This document shows positions 37,501 through 47,500 of a DNA stretch of 64,000 nt, piece by piece. Positions within the stretch are counted from its first letter, which is position 1, and every line of letters starts with the position of its first letter. Both the position numbers and the translations under genes were made by a program. This DNA is from Chondrosia reniformis (lineage: Eukaryota; Porifera; Demospongiae; Chondrillida; Chondrillidae), in assembly GCA_947172415.1 (NCBI GenBank), contig OX359190.1:8742001-8806000 (forward strand), in the 5' to 3' direction. The notes beneath the pieces were generated by a model that had not been told where the DNA came from, did not search any database, and saw nothing but the letters and a program-made list of their open reading frames with translations.

Positions 37501-38597
37501 ACTTTGCTGGTCACTTTGCCGCAGAGCTCTAGCTCATACTCATTTGAAAGATTTATGGATAGCTTTCCGATATCTGGAAGGTCTGTTGGGAGAATTTCTC
37601 CCTTTAATTGTGGTCCATGATGCTTTTTAAAACCTTTTCGACCACTTTGATCTGGTGTCTCTCCACCTCTGCAATTGTAAGGATAGCCATGCACACACCA
37701 ATAGAGCCCATAGTTGTTTGGGTGACTGAACAAGAGGGCGGGTGACTGAACAAGAGGGTGGGTGACTGAACAAGAGGGCGGGTGACTGAACAAGAGGGCG
37801 GGTGACTGAACAAGAGGGCGGGTGACTGAACAAGAGGGCGGGTGACTGAACAAGAGGGCGGGTGACTGAACAAGAGGGCGGGTGACTGAACAAGAGGGCG
37901 GGTGACTGAACAAGAGGGCGGGTGACTGAATAGATAGATGGTTGGACAAATGGATGGATGGATGGATGGATGGATGGATGGTAGGATGGATGGATGGGTG
38001 AGTAGGCGATGCAGGAATAAGATCAAAGCCATACCTTTCACTGGCCTCATCATCAGAACTATCGGAGCTTCCACTTCGCGAGGCACTCGCGTCGCTTCCT
38101 TCCGACGAGCTCGACGAATCAGAAGTGGAATAACATACCAGCGGAGTGCTTCTGTATCCAGCAGACTGAAGAACAACGGGATCCACGGACGGTTTAACCA
38201 AATTCGACAATGTGGGTTTCTCGCCTTCTACCACATCCTGAGTGCGAGTGGCGGTAGAGCTTGAGGTTGTCGCAATGAAATCTTCCTCAGCTAGACTGTG
38301 GGACTCAGTAGTGCCTACCTTACTACCAACGCCTTGAGGCGGAGGACTGAGAGTTAACGGATTTCCGAACGAAACGGGGTCTAAATCGATGAGAGGCACT
38401 TCTTCACGTATTGTAACCTTCTGGGGCTCTTCGGGGACGATTGAGGAATTTGTCGAAACAGGAGGCGATGTTTGACTTTTTGGATCATTCTTACCCGTTA
38501 CCACTGATGGTGATGAACCTCCTGTAGACTTTTGCCTTAGCTGTTGCAGGAAGCTGTCTATATTGGCTATATCTTTGGAAACATTTTGCTGAGACAT
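28505..38597 (-). CDS. NAF1: H/ACA snoRNP assembly factor NAF1
   Basis: NAF1 chaperones dyskerin and exchanges with GAR1 during H/ACA snoRNP assembly in the nucleus. Eight exons close in phase: 38035-38597, 37490-37668, 37333-37415, 36892-37046, 30861-31042, 28998-29116, 28783-28932, 28505-28597, giving 507 residues (human about 494). The N-terminus is Ser/Asp-rich and acidic ([12 protein letters not shown]). Exons 2-4 encode the conserved Naf1/Gar1-type beta-barrel: [50 protein letters not shown]. Exon 5 carries the family signature [15 protein letters not shown] followed by DYSDDE. The C-terminus is Lys/His then Pro/Gly/Met-rich, as in the family. Intron 1 contains a 20-bp minisatellite; intron 4 (5.8 kb) contains an opposite-strand collagen gene. 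The start codon is the first in the frame after stops. Confidence 0.95.
29225..29365 (+). mobile_element. Dispersed repeat R1 in NAF1 intron 5
   Basis: Has GATTCCCAGAAACAGCTGTC and the tail TTAGTTCCCTATAGGCCTTT; the CTGATGA part is missing. Confidence 0.75.
29503..30591. mobile_element. Composite element in NAF1 intron 5 to exon 5 flank
   Basis: TAGGGATGGCCG at 29503 and GCCATCCCTACTT near 30547 mark inverted ends about 1 kb apart. ATAGAGTACGGTAGTACTCTAT lies just outside the left end, as also near 415-435. The interior is locally GC-richer and holds a (TTC)n tract (29698-29723) and two copies of CGCCATTTTTTAATT. It sits in NAF1 intron 5. Boundaries are approximate. Confidence 0.5.
30216..30591. 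mobile_element. Hairpin MITE with 176-bp arms
   Basis: Arms 30216-30391 and 30416-30591 are near-perfect inverted copies around a 24-bp loop. Each contains TAGGGATGGCAC or its complement about 40 bp from the outer end. A single diverged arm is at 2680-2860. It ends about 270 bp before NAF1 exon 5. Confidence 0.85.
31043..35284. other. NAF1 intron 4, part before the nested gene
   Basis: Contains R1 (31170-31330) and an R2-like stretch with CCTGAAGAAGATCC near 31466. Beyond these I see only AT-rich intronic sequence; no further exons were recognised. Confidence 0.6.
31170..31330 (+). mobile_element. Dispersed repeat R1 in NAF1 intron 4
   Basis: Front GGTCACTGATGAAGGGTGG with CCTAGAAATAGCTGTCTGG. 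Confidence 0.8.
35285..35292 (+). promoter_or_regulatory. TATA box of the nested collagen gene
   Basis: TATAAAAA followed by GGC lies 51 bp upstream of the collagen start codon, consistent with a TATA promoter and a 5' UTR of about 20 bp. Confidence 0.65.
35336..36585 (+). CDS. Membrane-anchored short-chain collagen
   Basis: Three exons, 35336-35657, 35836-36285 and 36392-36585, give 321 residues; both introns split a Gly codon in phase 1. Layout: a charged N-terminus (1-15), one transmembrane segment (about 17-45, [20 protein letters not shown]) as in type II membrane collagens, and a juxtamembrane region with a dibasic VEKR-S site (79-80) that could be cut by a furin-type protease. A CKC pair (94-96) precedes about 185 residues of Gly-X-Y with few interruptions. 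The tail is Cys-rich (HCRCRDG, KYCCRG). Near-exact internal repeats occur in exon 2 ([19 protein letters not shown] twice). The gene lies wholly inside NAF1 intron 4 on the other strand. Role in extracellular matrix is inferred from the family. Confidence 0.92.
37721..37930. repeat. 20-bp minisatellite in NAF1 intron 1
   Basis: About 10.5 copies of GGTGACTGAACAAGAGGGCG, nearly identical. A (GATG)n tract follows to about 38000. Sixty is divisible by 20 and 3, so all frames stay open and the intron reads through in the NAF1 frame. Confidence 0.95.
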
Positions 38598-38793
38598 ACT
38601 ATCTCCTATCTGCCATTTATAAATTTGTTACCCCACAGAAAAATTCCCGAACACGACACGAATTTTCTACAATGAATGAAAGCTGTTCCTCTGTTCCTCG
38701 TTATTTAAATACACACATATATAGCCATATATAGCCATATATATACTAACCTGTTATTCGTGTTGCTTACTAGCAAATGTAGGGTTACCCTTA

Positions 38794-41432
38794 TTAAAGG
38801 GGAAGTGTAGGCTCCCTCCTATCAAACTCTCCAATGAGATTGAATATTTCCACCTCCCTGAGCTGCATGGCCAAATGTTTTGCTGTATTACCAGCAGCAG
38901 TCTGGCAATCTGTATGTGCTCCATTCTCTAGCAACATCTTAGAGGGAAAAGCATGAAAGAGGCAGTTACTGGGATTGACCACAGGATAGCTGTAGGTTTT
39001 GATCACTATTACTCTGCCTCTGAGCTACACTGAGCTCCACTGATTGCCACATTCATGCTTCACACTTATACTAACTACATACTACGTACTGATTAAGAAA
39101 TCAGTTTTTTGACATTATTAGTAATGAATTCATGCATACACTTATATTATATGGCTACTTTCAGACATGTATTATACTATATGCAATGGGGATAATTCAA
39201 TACATGCACTTAATATATAGGCACTTACTGTACCTTTGCAATCTCCCTGTTTCCTGCAATTACTGCAAAGTGCAATGGTGTGTGTCCTGTATGAGTTACA
39301 GCATTGACTTCTGCTCCATTTCCCATCAACATTTCCACCTGGAGGAAGTGGCCTCTCTTGGCAGCCAAATGCAGGGCAGTTTCACTGTCAGATGATATTG
39401 CAGCATCCACCTCAAAGGAATAAGGAGTGCAATTCAAAAGGTACCAGCATGGAAAGGGCTCTGTTGTGATCACAGAGTAGTGCAAAGGAGTAAGTCCCTG
39501 TAGTAATTGAGCAGACACATTGGAAATGTTACATGTGTATATATATAAGAATGAATAATCTAAACACACCATTTTACATCTATAGAAGTATAAGAGTACA
39601 GGGCTATGGTGAGAGCCTTGCATGGATGAGGATACAAGAGTTTTCTCATACTCCTTCTCTGCTTCAAATTCTCAACTGGGCCATGCATGTATTTTGTACA
39701 GTATTTATATAGGTAGTCTAAGAAAAGATATTATATGTAGTGCATGCATGCAAGCTTGATTGTTTGTCTTGCATGATCAATTTGCTGCTTGTTGTGCATG
39801 CATTATATATGTATTAAAATATACTCCCTTTCCCTATCTCTACATTTAGCCATATATTTAAGGATCAAAGGGGAACTCCCTTTACATTATCCCATGCTGC
39901 ATGCATGAGACTATGTGTAACCTTAGTATCTCTGCAGATAGGAGAAGCTCCTGCTTGGACAAGAGTCAAGATAGCTTCATGATTACTGCATATTGCAGCT
40001 CTGTGCAGTGGAGTTAGACCATCTTTTCCTCTGAAATAAACATTGGCCCCATTCTTTATCAATTCAAAGATTATTCCTTTTGTTCCCCTTTTCTCACAAG
40101 CAATTCCAAGTGGAGTATCTATACAATATGGCCAATTAAAGTTCATATTCATCTACACATATGACAGTATACAATAAGAAGAAAAAAATGGCCATGAACC
40201 CTATAGATGTGTTATATGCAATTAATATATAAACATTTCTTCAAACCTACTTCCTTCTTTGGTGATAAAGTTTGGATCTGTCCCTTTTTTAAGCAGCTTG
40301 ACAACCTTCTTTCTGCTACTTTGTTCAACTGCTTTTATCAACTTCTCCTTATATGATTTATCATTTGCTTCTATCAGCTGCAGTTTTGTCAAATGATTTG
40401 TGCACTTTACTCTTTCAATTAGACGGAACTGCATGCAAGTATATACGTAGTTATACATATATACAATAGCAGGTTAATATTGGATGAATGCTATAAATGT
40501 ATATAGTTGTTACGATATGGCACAGCCCTATATATACCTCAAAGCTAATTTTCAATCCCTCAAGATAACTTTTCCAGGTTTTTTCCTCATCCAAATACAT
40601 TCCGTTAAATCCCTTTTCAGAGTTAGCTTTGAAGAATGTATAATTTTGATTGCTTAGTAAGAACTATAATAAGTACACATATATAATTGTGATGCACATG
40701 CAATGTAAATTAAAAATTACATTATAGCATACTGGTATGTATGTTTACATAAAGATTGTACATATACAATAACATTATATTATAGTACTTTCAGTTTTAA
40801 TTTAATTTGTATTGCAAACATGCTTGACCTGCAATGTCATAGCACTTTACATAGCATTATGGTCCCCATGCATGTAAACATATAGGAAATGTTGTACATG
40901 CATGTACATACATGTTTTATCTTCTGGAAACCCTTTGATTCCATGACAATATACTTTCTGTTATATAATTAATGAATGATTCACAACTCATGTCATCATG
41001 CAATAAATGATTCTACATACCACCGTATACATATTATACTAAAAATTAAACGAATATTCCATCTCCTGCATGATCGATCACGCCGAGTGGGATGAACGTT
41101 GATCTATCTAAATTTTTGGATATACATAATTGTATGTAAATTTTGTTGATCTAATATATTACGTACTGTTTTGTATTTCTTATTTAACCTAGAAGCAAAC
41201 ATTTCCCTGCTTTCGGCAATTCGCTGCTGTTCAAAGACTAGAAGGGGTTCCTAAACAGAGAATGAGTGTATATGGTCAATATAGGAGGTACGAGTCTCGC
41301 GCCGAAGGGCATCATTACGTTACGTATATACAGTCGATGTCGCGATAAGCATACCGTTCTTCTCAAGATGGGCACATAAACGCGTACAGGGATCTTCCTG
41401 CTGGCTGAAGGATCTTGGTAAGCACTGGCCAT
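38794..41432 (-). CDS. Shank-type SPN + ankyrin protein lacking SH3/PDZ/SAM
   Basis: Seven exons (41355-41432, 41167-41250, 40538-40663, 40251-40428, 39922-40118, 39234-39497, 38794-38937) join in phase to give 356 residues. The N-terminal part follows the Shank SPN (ubiquitin-like) domain: IPVRVYVPILRRT, then MYLDEEKTWKSYLEG and FEFRLIERV. The link VVKLLKKGTDPNF and the repeats KDGLTPLHRAA, KGLTPLHYSV, SETALHLAAKRGH, HTPLHFAV and ANGxGNTAKHLA-like correspond to the ankyrin block, in the same order as in Shank1-3. The open frame stops just after the last repeat (GEFDRREPTLPL), and NAF1 begins 196 bp further on, so no SH3, PDZ, proline-rich or SAM part can follow here. Vertebrate Shank SPN-ANK binds Ras-type GTPases and cytoskeletal partners; that role here is inference. 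Confidence 0.85.
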
Positions 41433-42363
41433 TTATAGCTCTAATAATTTCTTAATTACTATAAGCCCTCTTTATACACTATATGGCGACTCAATCTGAA
41501 CAATGCTGGAAAGTGAATGTAGGGCTATTATTTATTGAAATCTATTTGACAATCTGATTGGCTTGTTTTACTTTTATATTCAGAAATCATTTTATGCACC
41601 AAATTTACCTAAAAATGGTCATATTGTATAGCTACCTAGCTAACTATATACTACGTATAATAGATTTGTTTATGAAGGTATATCCATTAATGTCCATTAA
41701 GGGTCCCCATTAAGCATTAGAATAAAAACATAAACTGGTATATACGAGGTAATATACTTCATTTCATACTTCATTTACTTCATATACTATATACTTCATT
41801 TTATTTAACCAGGAAAGCCCCTTCAGCTCAATAAGGCTGGTCTACCTGGGGGTCCTTACATACAACATATGAACACATATACACACATATAGTAAATCAG
41901 TCATTAAATTAGTCAGTAATCAGTTTGTTATCTGCTCAGTGGGCAGTGTTTGTTGTTATCCACTTTTTGTTTAAGATGTAGAAACTTAGGCATTCCCTTT
42001 TATTCACAACTTAATATAATCACCCCCACCAATTTTGGTGACTAGTAAGCCTGGTCAGATTACTGAATGTCACTCTAATAATCATTATTATTATTATTAT
42101 TATTATATAGGCACTGCTTATTGTGTTAGCTATGAGACCACACCCACTTTGTATTCAATAACTTTTGAAACCAAAATTTAATAACGTTAATGATGCGTTC
42201 AGCCATATAGAAAGTTGTCAGGTGGTGTGTATCGAGCTGGAAAATACAGTAGGTTTTCCCCGAGTTCGGGATAAGTTGTTCGGAGGCAAACCCCAAGGTT
42301 TGGTCTCCAAGGCAACCGTCCACCATTTTTTGTTTGCTCTCCTTTCTGAGCTAAGAGTGAAGA
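41433..42363. other. Divergent promoter region Shank-like / DNAI1
   Basis: 930 bp between two outward-facing start codons. It holds TTATTTAACCAGGAAAGCCC near 41803, which resembles a repeat seen in many invertebrates, and an (ATT)n tract near 42085-42106. No core promoter motif was firmly identified. Confidence 0.5.
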
Positions 42364-44420
42364 ATGCCGGTCAAAGTGAAAGGAGGCGGCAAAGGCGAAA
42401 AGAAGGCTCAAACTGTACCCACTTCGAAGGTATTATTCTGATAGTAGCCTTTGCAATGATAAGATACCTCATGTTTGCTTGATTGACCTGATCAGAGCGC
42501 TGTAACAGCTGCTATCTGCTTATGGAGACTAGGAACGAGCGAGCAAGCCATAGTATCGCTTTACTTTAATAGTTTTATATTTCGTCATTGGCAAAAATAA
42601 CTCTATTCTTCATTTCGTGTAGTCTGGATTGATGAAATCGCAGCTAATTAACAAATCTATGGTAGAATCCAGAGTGAGGCTTCAAGCTCCTTCAAGAAGA
42701 TGGAAGGTAGGCCGACACATAGCTATAGCAAGTCTCTTGTTAAGGTGTAATCTACTTTCTCTTCTCGGTTGTGTGTAGGACGGCGAAGGTGGGGAAGAGG
42801 AGATGGACGAAGCGTGGTTAGCTGTGAGTTTTCTCTTTCAGTGTCCACAGCATAACACGTGAACACATGTCTTTTTGAAGTTACCCCTTACAGCCCTTAC
42901 CAGAGCTGTAGTGTGTGCAATCAACTGGGAATTCTGCAAACATGAGATTGACCTGTTTCTGTGTTAATCCTCTTTCTTGATGTGTATGGAGAGTTTAAAT
43001 TGATTGTATGGAGTGTGATGTTTTAAAACTTGTCCTACTCAATAGCTACTCAATAGCTAGACAGAAGGATCTTTTGTTTATTTTAATTGAGCTAGCCACT
43101 AACTTAGGTTTTACGTACAGTATATATATTTAAAAGCACTTGGTACGTACGTATATGTACACAGAAGAAATCATTCTTTTTTCTTCTGCTCTACACATTT
43201 ATTCCTCAATATACTTACTTAGCTATAAACCCATACACACACATGCATTACAAACGTAATTGTTCCTGATAATTGAAATGGCTAAGCATGTTCGACACAA
43301 GTATAGCAGAAAATGAACATTTCTACCTGGAGGTCTTGGGATGAATTTTTGTTAATACGTACTCTTGTTACTGATACGTACTCTTGTTGCTGATGCTAAA
43401 CGATTTCAATTATCTACGTAGATTAAGCACTTAATTCTTAATACCTCTTAATTGTTCTCATATGTGCAGCCCAAGATGTTGTTGAAGCCGGATGACCAGC
43501 TACAGTTGACAGAGAAGGAGTTGAAGGAGGAGATTACACGTATTCTCACGGCAGACAATCCACACGCTCCACACAACATTATCCGCTTTAACTTCAAAGA
43601 AAACACTTTTAAACACCTCACTCACATCGATCAGTTCGCTATGCACCTTGGATTGGATGGGTAAGTCTTCTCAGCTAAGATTTGAACTAATTTTGAGATC
43701 TGTGATGGAGTAGTATGAGACTCCACTACATGTCAATACGACCCAGATTACCCTTGGTGTATCGAGTGGGACCAATTATGTAAGATTCTTTTCCAATATT
43801 TTCACATAAGAAATACTTGTATAGGACTTTAATCCCCCATTGCAATTAGCTCCCTTACCTACGTACGCATATCAATGTCCTTGTTTGTAGCAACCTCTTA
43901 CATAAGGAATCTGATGAAGCTCAGAGACAGATGGATAGAGAGAAGGGTGAAGGTATGTATGTATGTGTGTGTGTGTGTGTGTGTGTGTCGGTGAAATGGT
44001 AATGGCCTTTCTAATCTCTGTAAGTGCAAGTGATTATGTGAGATTGACAACTGTCTTGTCAGTAAAATTGCCAAAATAAAATTCACCAACTGCCATAATT
44101 TGAGCAAACCGCCAAATATATTCTTTTTGCCAAAATTTCCGGCTATTTGGTAACAATGTATTTTTCAAGTCTTTTGTTGCAGGGGATATTAAGTAGGTAA
44201 TCACCAGTTGTTATTGTGTGGGTTCCATTGTGTATAGAAAGGTTTAAAATTGCAAGGTTTTTTATCTGTATGCAAGTAGAAGATGAAGTGGAGGAGAATG
44301 AATCAGGAGGAGAAGAAGAGGATAAGGAAGATGGAGAGGGAGAGAAGGGAGAAGAAGATCAGGAAGGGGAAAAGAAAGCAGAAGAGGTTGGTTGATTTGT
44401 TAACATTTTTGTGCAAGTTA

Positions 44421-44509
<89 letters not shown>

Positions 44510-47500
44510 ACGTACATACTTATATACGTATGTATAAATTATTGTGTGTAATAGGAATAGATGTTAAGAGTTTATACCCAAAGGAGATATATAACTGTGT
44601 ACCTAATTATTGACAAACACCTCAAAAAGGGGAAAACATGAAAGAATTGCTGAGAATTGGCTCCAGGATAGTTGGTTATGACCACCAGTGCTCTGTCACT
44701 GAACTACAATTGCCACAGCAATACTCCATTCATATGTACGTAATGTGTAGTTACTACTACTGTACATGTATGTAAATACTTGTGGTTCACTTATCACTTT
44801 GAATGCATATGCAGTGTCACTTATTGTGTTATTTATGGAACAATTAATTGCAGGAAAGTAAGGAGACTCAGAAAGGGAAGGCAAAGGACAAAAAGTTGAA
44901 AAATCAGTTCAATTTTTCAGAGAGGGCCTCGCAAACATACAACTATCCACTGAGGGTGAGATACAGTCTAGTTATGTATTGTGGTACGTAATTGAAATGA
45001 TTGACCATTGGCAATATGAGTATGAAGTACATATTTGTAAATTAAACATTTTGCTTGTAGGCTTGAAGCGCTCAACTGTTGCAATTACCATTGTGAATGT
45101 AAATAATAATCCTTACCACTTCATTCCTTGTTCTGAGCATGTATGCGTATACATGTACGTATATGTATGTATGCGTATAGGAATGTGGTACAATGACTGA
45201 ACCGCCCCCTCGATCCAACTTCTCTGGATGTGTCAACCAAATGGAGATATACGACACTTACGTAGAAGATCTTGCTAGACAGGTACAGTTGTACATATAC
45301 CTACAGCAGTACTCAATGTTTAAATAAATGCTGAGGATATACTGTCCATATTATATACATAAATGTATATATACTGGTACAACTATATTAATATTTCATT
45401 CAAACCACCTTACTTAAGTAAAGGTGTAAATTTATTAAATCTTTCAGAAACTTTGCCCTATTTTGTGCATGCCATGGATTTACGTATCTTTGCATAAGTA
45501 GTTGAATATACTGTGTACATACGTATTAAGGTAATGAAATACGTATGTGTGGGTTAGTGTACTTTGACCTTGACCTCTTGTCATTCATCCCTCCTCAGGC
45601 CAGGGAGAAGAAGAAAAGCTCAAAGCAGTCAGCAAAGGATGAAGACAAGTCACTAAAGAAGAGTCTCAGTGATCATCCAGGAGTAAGCCTTTGGCAGCCA
45701 TTTTATCACTTTGTTACAATCATACGTATGATCTTCACATGTCAGTTTTCTTGACTTGTAATTACACCTACATACGTACGTATGTTTGTACATGTGCGTA
45801 CTTATGTATTCTTGTTTTACATGACATAGAGTGATGATATAACTAAGGTGTCCAGAGCATCTAAGATCATGGAGAGGATGGTCAATCAGAATACCTTTGA
45901 GGACATAGCACAAGGTACGTACGTACGTATGTGTGTACATAAATACGTACGTACGTAAGTAATGCATATGTGTATATATGTAAATAAGAAAATAGAATAA
46001 CACTTATTAGAGCTTGCAGCAAAGAGCCCATAATAATAGAATAAATGTTTCTGCTGGCTGTGTTGAAGTTATCTTTTTGAATTGTTCCATCTAAAGATGC
46101 AGTACAGAAAATCTTTTGTCAGACATTTCAACCCCAAGGCTCTTCTTCAGTGACTACTAAACTGCCTCTTTAGAAGCTCAAATAGTGTTTAGATGAGCCA
46201 ACCAAAAACACCATACTCATTCATTTGTACACACATTATTCAGAGGCTTAATGTTGTATTTAGATGCAAGTGTTACATTTACTGTAGATTTTAAGTACTA
46301 CGAAAACCCCAGTGATGAGTTTGCTGACAATAAAGGGTCGTTATTGCCACTATGGAAGTTTGCTTATGAGAAAACCAAGCGAATGGCTGTCACCTGCATT
46401 CAGTGGTACGTTTCACCATACACTTGTACATCTAGTGACATGTGACGTGCACCTAATGTCCGTATATGTACAATATTTATAATTGACGTACGTAGTTCCT
46501 TTGATGAATAGACTTTAAAGTAGTTATGTTTCTGTGTACTTAGGAATCCAAAGTTTCATGATTTGTTTGCAATTGGACAAGGATCATGTAAGTTGACCAG
46601 AAAATAAACCGGCCTTCAAGCAGCGCTCCCATTGTCTACTATACCAAGGGTACATGAGGGATAAGAGTATGTATGTAGCTACATTTTAACAGCATTGACA
46701 AGCCACACAGTCATGGTAATGATATAAACATTCTTATGTAATGAAGCGTCTCTAGTAGAAAGTCTCCTTAGCGTGTCTTCAGAGAAGCTAGTAAATATTT
46801 GTTGATCTGGACGGCTCTGAAGGAAAATCTGTGTCTCAATCTCCCAATTTAGATGACTTTGGTGAGCAAGCCAAAGGGATGATCTGTTTCTATTCCTTTA
46901 AGAACCCAACTTATCCCGAGTAAGCACTGAAGTACCTCACTCACTATCAAAATTTAAATATCCTACTTTCCCAAATGTTTTAACATGTTGTTTCATCTTT
47001 TGACAATTTTGAATTTATTCATAATCACAAAGATGCCATATATGTATGTAATTATGTACCTGTAGTGTTTCACATGAATAATATGTATTTTCCTACGTAC
47101 ATGCTATGCCTACTCTGTAATAAATTAAAGGCCTTTAGGGAACTAAACCTTAAGAGAGCGTTGGATGAAGACACAGGCATTTTTTCGCTCTTCTTTTGCT
47201 CTACTGGGCCAGACAACTGTTTCTGGGAATTCCACCCTTCATCAGTGACCCTAGGCATCTTTGTCTTTTTCTTGATCTTTTGTGAATCCTTGCCATATTA
47301 TATACGTACATAAACTTATTTACGTATGTAGGTTGGTGTATCCCATGGAATCTGGAGTGATGTGCTTAGACATTCACAAGGAGCACCCATTTCTGATTGT
47401 GATCGGTCTGTATGATGGTAAGTTCGCATGCAGCATCAGGGATTTCTTCTAGCTGCACCAAACTCTTCTTTGGGAGGCTCATCTTTGAGCATATAGATGT

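Noticed and set aside
37721..37930. Possible CRISPR array
   Set aside because: Units are head-to-tail without unique spacers, and the genome is animal.
37407..38597. Single long 396-residue frame on the minus strand
   Set aside because: It runs through the minisatellite intron of NAF1. Good donor (38034) and acceptor (37669) sites and the family alignment show two exons.
44283..44537. 84-residue frame reading into the CA repeat
   Set aside because: It is out of frame with DNAI1 exon 6 and ends in microsatellite translation.
47130..47313. Plus-strand frame near DNAI1 exon 14
   Set aside because: Most of it is an antisense R1 repeat; the same peptide tail recurs at other R1 copies.
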